NCBI RefSeq assembly: GCF_019097845.1
Contig: NZ_JAHRGM010000035.1
Location: 186,001 to 250,000, forward strand
Origin: Sphingobium sp. AS12
GTDB lineage: Bacteria > Pseudomonadota > Alphaproteobacteria > Sphingomonadales > Sphingomonadaceae
DNA length: 64,000 bases
Direction: 5' to 3'
The notes beneath the pieces are model-generated. The model made no database searches. It was not told the origin of the DNA and was given only the letters and a program-made list of their open reading frames with translations. The position numbers and the translations under genes were made by a program. Of the stretch, positions 61,297 through 64,000 are shown piece after piece. Within the stretch, counting starts at the first letter, position 1, and the number at the start of each line of letters is the position of its first letter.

Positions 61297-62594
61297 CGCG
61301 CTGGTGGACCACCGATGAGACGCATGATCCGGCGCGGACCAGCTGGGTCGAGAGCGCGCAGGGGCATGGCGATTTTCCGATCCAGAACCTGCCCTATGGC
61401 GTCTTTTCGCCCGCCGGGGCGGAACAGCGGATCGGGGTTGCGATCGGCGACATGATCCTCGATCTGGCAGCGTGCGTGAAGGCAGGGTTGATTGCGCAAG
61501 ACGCGGTGCTGTCGCATCCCACGCTCAACGCGCTAATGGCGTTGTCGGGCGAGACTCGCCGCAGTCTGCGCCGCGCGATCAGCGCTTTGCTCTCCGATCC
61601 CGCGATGCAGGCGACGGTCAAGCCGCATCTCCATGTCGCGCGCGAGTGCGCGTTGCATCTGCCCGCGCAGATCGGTGATTATAGCGACTTCTATGTCGGC
61701 ATCCATCACGCCAATAATATCGGTCGCCAGTTCCGCCCGGACAATCCGTTGCTGCCCAATTATAAATATGTGCCGATCGGCTATCATGGCCGCGCCTCCT
61801 CGATCCGCCCGTCGGGCGAAGCGCTGGTGCGGCCCTGCGGCCAGCGCAAGGCACCCGATGCGGATATGCCGGTCTATGGTCCCACTGCGCGGCTGGATTA
61901 TGAGCTGGAACTGGGCGTGTGGGTCGGTCCGGGCAATGATCTGGGCAGCCCGATAGGGATTCACGACGCGGCTGATCATATTGCCGGCTTCTGCCTGCTC
62001 AACGACTGGTCGGCGCGCGATTTTCAGGCGTGGGAATATCAGCCGCTTGGGCCGTTCCTGGCCAAGAATTTCCATTCCACCATCTCGCCCTGGGTCGTCA
62101 CCGCCGAAGCCATGGCCCCGTTCCGCATCGCCCAGCCCGCGCGGCCCGACGGCGATCCCGCGCCCTTGCCCTATCTGGCCGATGCCGACGATCAGGCGCA
62201 TGGCGCGCTGGGGCTGACGCTGGCGGTCTATCTGACGAGCGCCACGATGCGCGCGGAGGGGATGGCGCCGATGCGGCTCAGCCATGGTCCGGCCAGCAAC
62301 ATGTATTGGACGGTGCAGCAGATCGTGACCCACCATGCGTCCAATGGCTGCAACCTGATGCCGGGCGATCTGCTGGGCACCGGCACGATTTCCGCGCCGC
62401 TGCGGGAGGGTTTTGGCAGCCTGATGGAACTGTCAGCGGGCGGCAAGGAGCCGCTGACCCTGCCGACCGGCGAGACGCGCGCTTTTCTGGCCGATGGCGA
62501 TGAAATGACGTTGCGGGCGGTTGCGCGGGCGGATGGGTTTGTGTCCATAGGCTTTGGCGATTGCCGGGCGCAGGTCCTGCCGGCGCGAGGATAG
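61293..62594 (+). CDS. fahA: Fumarylacetoacetase
   Basis: A 433-residue hydrolase that splits fumarylacetoacetate into fumarate and acetoacetate. It shows [19 protein letters not shown] with the catalytic His, [16 protein letters not shown], the metal-binding Glu residues in [10 protein letters not shown], and [19 protein letters not shown]. Length and motifs match mammalian-type FAH. Confidence 0.96.
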   Translation: MTRWWTTDETHDPARTSWVESAQGHGDFPIQNLPYGVFSPAGAEQRIGVAIGDMILDLAACVKAGLIAQDAVLSHPTLNALMALSGETRRSLRRAISALLSDPAMQATVKPHLHVARECALHLPAQIGDYSDFYVGIHHANNIGRQFRPDNPLLPNYKYVPIGYHGRASSIRPSGEALVRPCGQRKAPDADMPVYGPTARLDYELELGVWVGPGNDLGSPIGIHDAADHIAGFCLLNDWSARDFQAWEYQPLGPFLAKNFHSTISPWVVTAEAMAPFRIAQPARPDGDPAPLPYLADADDQAHGALGLTLAVYLTSATMRAEGMAPMRLSHGPASNMYWTVQQIVTHHASNGCNLMPGDLLGTGTISAPLREGFGSLMELSAGGKEPLTLPTGETRAFLADGDEMTLRAVARADGFVSIGFGDCRAQVLPARG

Positions 62595-62603
62595 GAGGAC
62601 GGC

Positions 62604-63230
62604 ATGATCCTGCACGGCTATTATCGCTCCAGCGCTGCCTATCGCGTGCGGATCGCGCTGAACCTCAAGGGGCTGGCCTATACGGACGCCTTCCACCATT
62701 TGCTGCGAAAGGAACAGCGCGCGCCCGCCTATCTCGCGCTCAATCCGCAGGGACTGGTCCCCGCGCTGGAGGTCGACGGTGCGGTGCTGACCCAGAGCAT
62801 CGCCATTTGCGACTATCTCGATGAGGCCTATCCCGCACCGCCACTGCTGCCCGCCGATCCGGTCACACGGGCGCAGGTGCGCGGCTTTGCGCTCGCCATC
62901 GCGTGCGACATTCACCCGGTACAGAATCTGAAGATATTGCGGCGATTGCGTGCGCTGGGGCTGGACGAAGCGCAGGTGACGGGCTGGGCGCGGGAGACGA
63001 TCGAGGATGGGCTGGCCGCCTGCGCGGCGCTGATCGCGGGACAGAGCGGCCCCTATTGTTTCGGCGATCAGGTGACGCTGGCCGACATCTGCCTCGTGCC
63101 CCAACTGGTCAACGCCCGCCGCTTCGGCGCGCGCTTCGACTATGGCCGTATCCCGTCGATCGAAGCGGCCTGCCTTGCACTCCCCGCCTTCACCCGCGCT
63201 GCGCCGGAAAATCAGCCCGACGCGGAATAG
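62604..63230 (+). CDS. maiA: Maleylacetoacetate isomerase
   Basis: A 208-residue zeta-class glutathione S-transferase that isomerises maleylacetoacetate to fumarylacetoacetate. The N-terminal active-site motif GYYRSSAAYRVRIALNLKGL with SSAAYR (SSCxWR-type) and QSIAICDYLDEAYP are diagnostic. AGGAGG precedes the ATG. It closes the operon; gene order differs from the enzyme order because fahA comes before it. Confidence 0.95.
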   Translation: MILHGYYRSSAAYRVRIALNLKGLAYTDAFHHLLRKEQRAPAYLALNPQGLVPALEVDGAVLTQSIAICDYLDEAYPAPPLLPADPVTRAQVRGFALAIACDIHPVQNLKILRRLRALGLDEAQVTGWARETIEDGLAACAALIAGQSGPYCFGDQVTLADICLVPQLVNARRFGARFDYGRIPSIEAACLALPAFTRAAPENQPDAE

Positions 63231-63246
63231 GGGACGACTATTGTGG

Positions 63247-63265
63247 GATGCATGATCAATGCATC
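63247..63265. terminator. Hairpin after maiA
   Basis: GATGCAT-GATCA-ATGCATC, a perfect 7-bp stem 16 bases past the maiA stop. It lacks a U-tract. Confidence 0.4.
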
Positions 63266-63340
63266 GTTCAAGTGGTCAGGGGATTTGGAAGGCGATTTGC
63301 AGGTCATCATCATCCCGGCTTGGATAATCCAACCAACAGC

Positions 63341-63374
63341 AAAAGGCCCGTTCCACCACTGGAACGAGCCTTTT
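63341..63374. terminator. Bidirectional terminator between maiA and rpmG
   Basis: AAAAGGC-CC-GTTCCA and TGGAAC-GA-GCCTTTT form a hairpin with A and T tracts on its two ends, suited to end transcription from both strands. Confidence 0.75.
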
Positions 63375-63423
63375 GGCTATCTGAAAACCGATCAAGCGCG
63401 CGGGGCGAAAACCCCGTAGCGGC

Positions 63424-63591
63424 TTACTTGATCTTGGCTTCCTTGAATTCGACATGCTTGCGCACGACCGGGTCATATTTGCTGAAGCTCAGCTTCTCGG
63501 TCTTGGTGCGCGGGTTCTTCTTGGTGACGTAGAAGAAGCCGGTGTCAGCGGTGCTGACGAGGCGAATCTTGACAGTTGCTGGCTTGGCCAT
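63424..63591 (-). CDS. rpmG: Ribosomal protein bL33
   Basis: A 55-residue 50S protein starting [20 protein letters not shown] and containing [12 protein letters not shown] and [14 protein letters not shown]. The zinc-finger cysteines of the Cys+ form are absent, so this is the zinc-free bL33 form, as usual in alphaproteobacteria. The stop is at 63424. Confidence 0.97.
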   Translation of the reverse strand: MAKPATVKIRLVSTADTGFFYVTKKNPRTKTEKLSFSKYDPVVRKHVEFKEAKIK

Positions 63592-63789
63592 GGCCTTATC
63601 CCCGGACGTGAATATAAAAAAGTAAGAGCGGCCCGCCAAATGTCAGGACCGCCCCGTTTCAGCGGTGGCCCATGGGGCAGATTCGCGTCGCTGTCAAGGT
63701 TGGCGCGCCGACCTTGGCCGGTTTACCCGGTCTTAACCAGACAGGCGCATCATGCCAATGGGACGACAGGACAGCGAAGGGGCTTTCCC

Positions 63790-64000
63790 ATGCGACATGA
63801 TCCAAAGCTGGCGATATTGGCCGACCTGATGCGACGGGTCGACGGGCTGGCGGGCCAGCGCGGTCATTTGTCGGTCGCCCGGCTGCATGATGAAGTCGAC
63901 CAGATTCGCCATATCGCCCGCGCCTTTCACTTGGATGACGTCGAAGGACTGGCCGGGACGCTCGAATCGGCGCTCTCGCTCCATGGCCTTGGCCCGGTGG
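63790..64000 (+). CDS. Protein of unknown function (partial, C-terminus outside window)
   Basis: I translated the frame from the ATG at 63790: it reads MRHDPKLAILADLMRRVDGL and continues open to the window end (70 codons) with AGQRGHLSVARLHDEVDQIR and AFHLDDVEGLAGTLESAL. It looks helical and cytoplasmic and has good codon structure. No family recognised. Confidence 0.65.
   Translation, partial: MRHDPKLAILADLMRRVDGLAGQRGHLSVARLHDEVDQIRHIARAFHLDDVEGLAGTLESALSLHGLGPV

Overview
This is GC-rich DNA from an alphaproteobacterium, almost certainly a member of the Sphingomonadaceae, with Sphingobium or a close relative as the best guess. The evidence is the gene content and order (serC-serA, then hisZ, then purA; crtY-crtI-crtB; an EL222-type LOV-HTH protein; dmeRF; a complete phenylalanine/tyrosine degradation operon) and the extragenic palindromes typical of sphingomonads. 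The window reads as ordinary chromosome: about 70 protein genes, two tRNAs, no phage, no complete insertion sequence and no CRISPR array. The genus is inferred from these traits and no rRNA is present to confirm it.

Layout. 0-6.5 kb: a partial OPT oligopeptide transporter, a GDSL esterase and hspQ separated by a pair of palindromic elements, tRNA-Ser(CGA), a GST-like protein, a small secreted protein behind a sigma-54-type promoter, an orphan kdpE-like regulator with only the 3' scrap of its kinase gene, and a nitroreductase. 6.5-11.4 kb: a renalase-like flavoprotein and folE, divergent from a blue-light LOV-HTH regulator that runs into DUF969-DUF979-DUF2891. 11.5-21.5 kb: dapD, a HAD phosphatase, a LOG protein, an extensin-like lipoprotein, serC with its RNA leader, serA, hisZ, an esterase and purA. 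21.6-31.3 kb: a tiny helical protein, a Pr6Pr membrane protein, two dicarboxylate/amino-acid symporters around a bestrophin, pdxH, an outer-membrane barrel protein, a DnaJ-like chaperone, a YihY membrane protein and fabI. 31.3-37.4 kb: a DUF559 nuclease gene bounded by inverted repeats, aroC, an SLC13 permease behind a structured leader, a PhzF protein and a serine hydrolase. 37.4-43.4 kb: a lower-GC membrane gene, recQ, a BLH-type phosphatase, two unknown envelope proteins and the cobalt/nickel efflux pair dmeRF. 43.5-47.8 kb: carotenoid genes crtY, crtI and crtB with a LOG gene inside. 47.9-57.4 kb: glnK-amtB behind a sigma-54 promoter, a DUF924 protein, tldD, tRNA-Val(TAC), a winged-helix regulator, a D-amino-acid aminotransferase, rpoN and lptB. 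57.5-63.2 kb: a divergent Lrp/AsnC regulator and the operon phhA-hppD-hmgA-fahA-maiA, which carries phenylalanine to fumarate and acetoacetate. The window ends with rpmG and the start of an unknown gene.

Links between genes: rpoN lies within the same window as two well-formed -24/-12 promoters. Amino-acid metabolism is a recurring theme (serine, lysine, histidine, aromatic synthesis and aromatic degradation, nitrogen sensing, two amino-acid/dicarboxylate symporters). The most interesting non-coding features are the pseudoknot-plus-terminator leader of the SLC13 permease at 32.9 kb, the inverted-repeat-bounded DUF559 cassette at 31.3-31.7 kb, the paired palindromes at 2.5-2.7 kb that supply a start codon and a stop codon to their neighbours, and the kdpD remnant at 5.3-5.45 kb.
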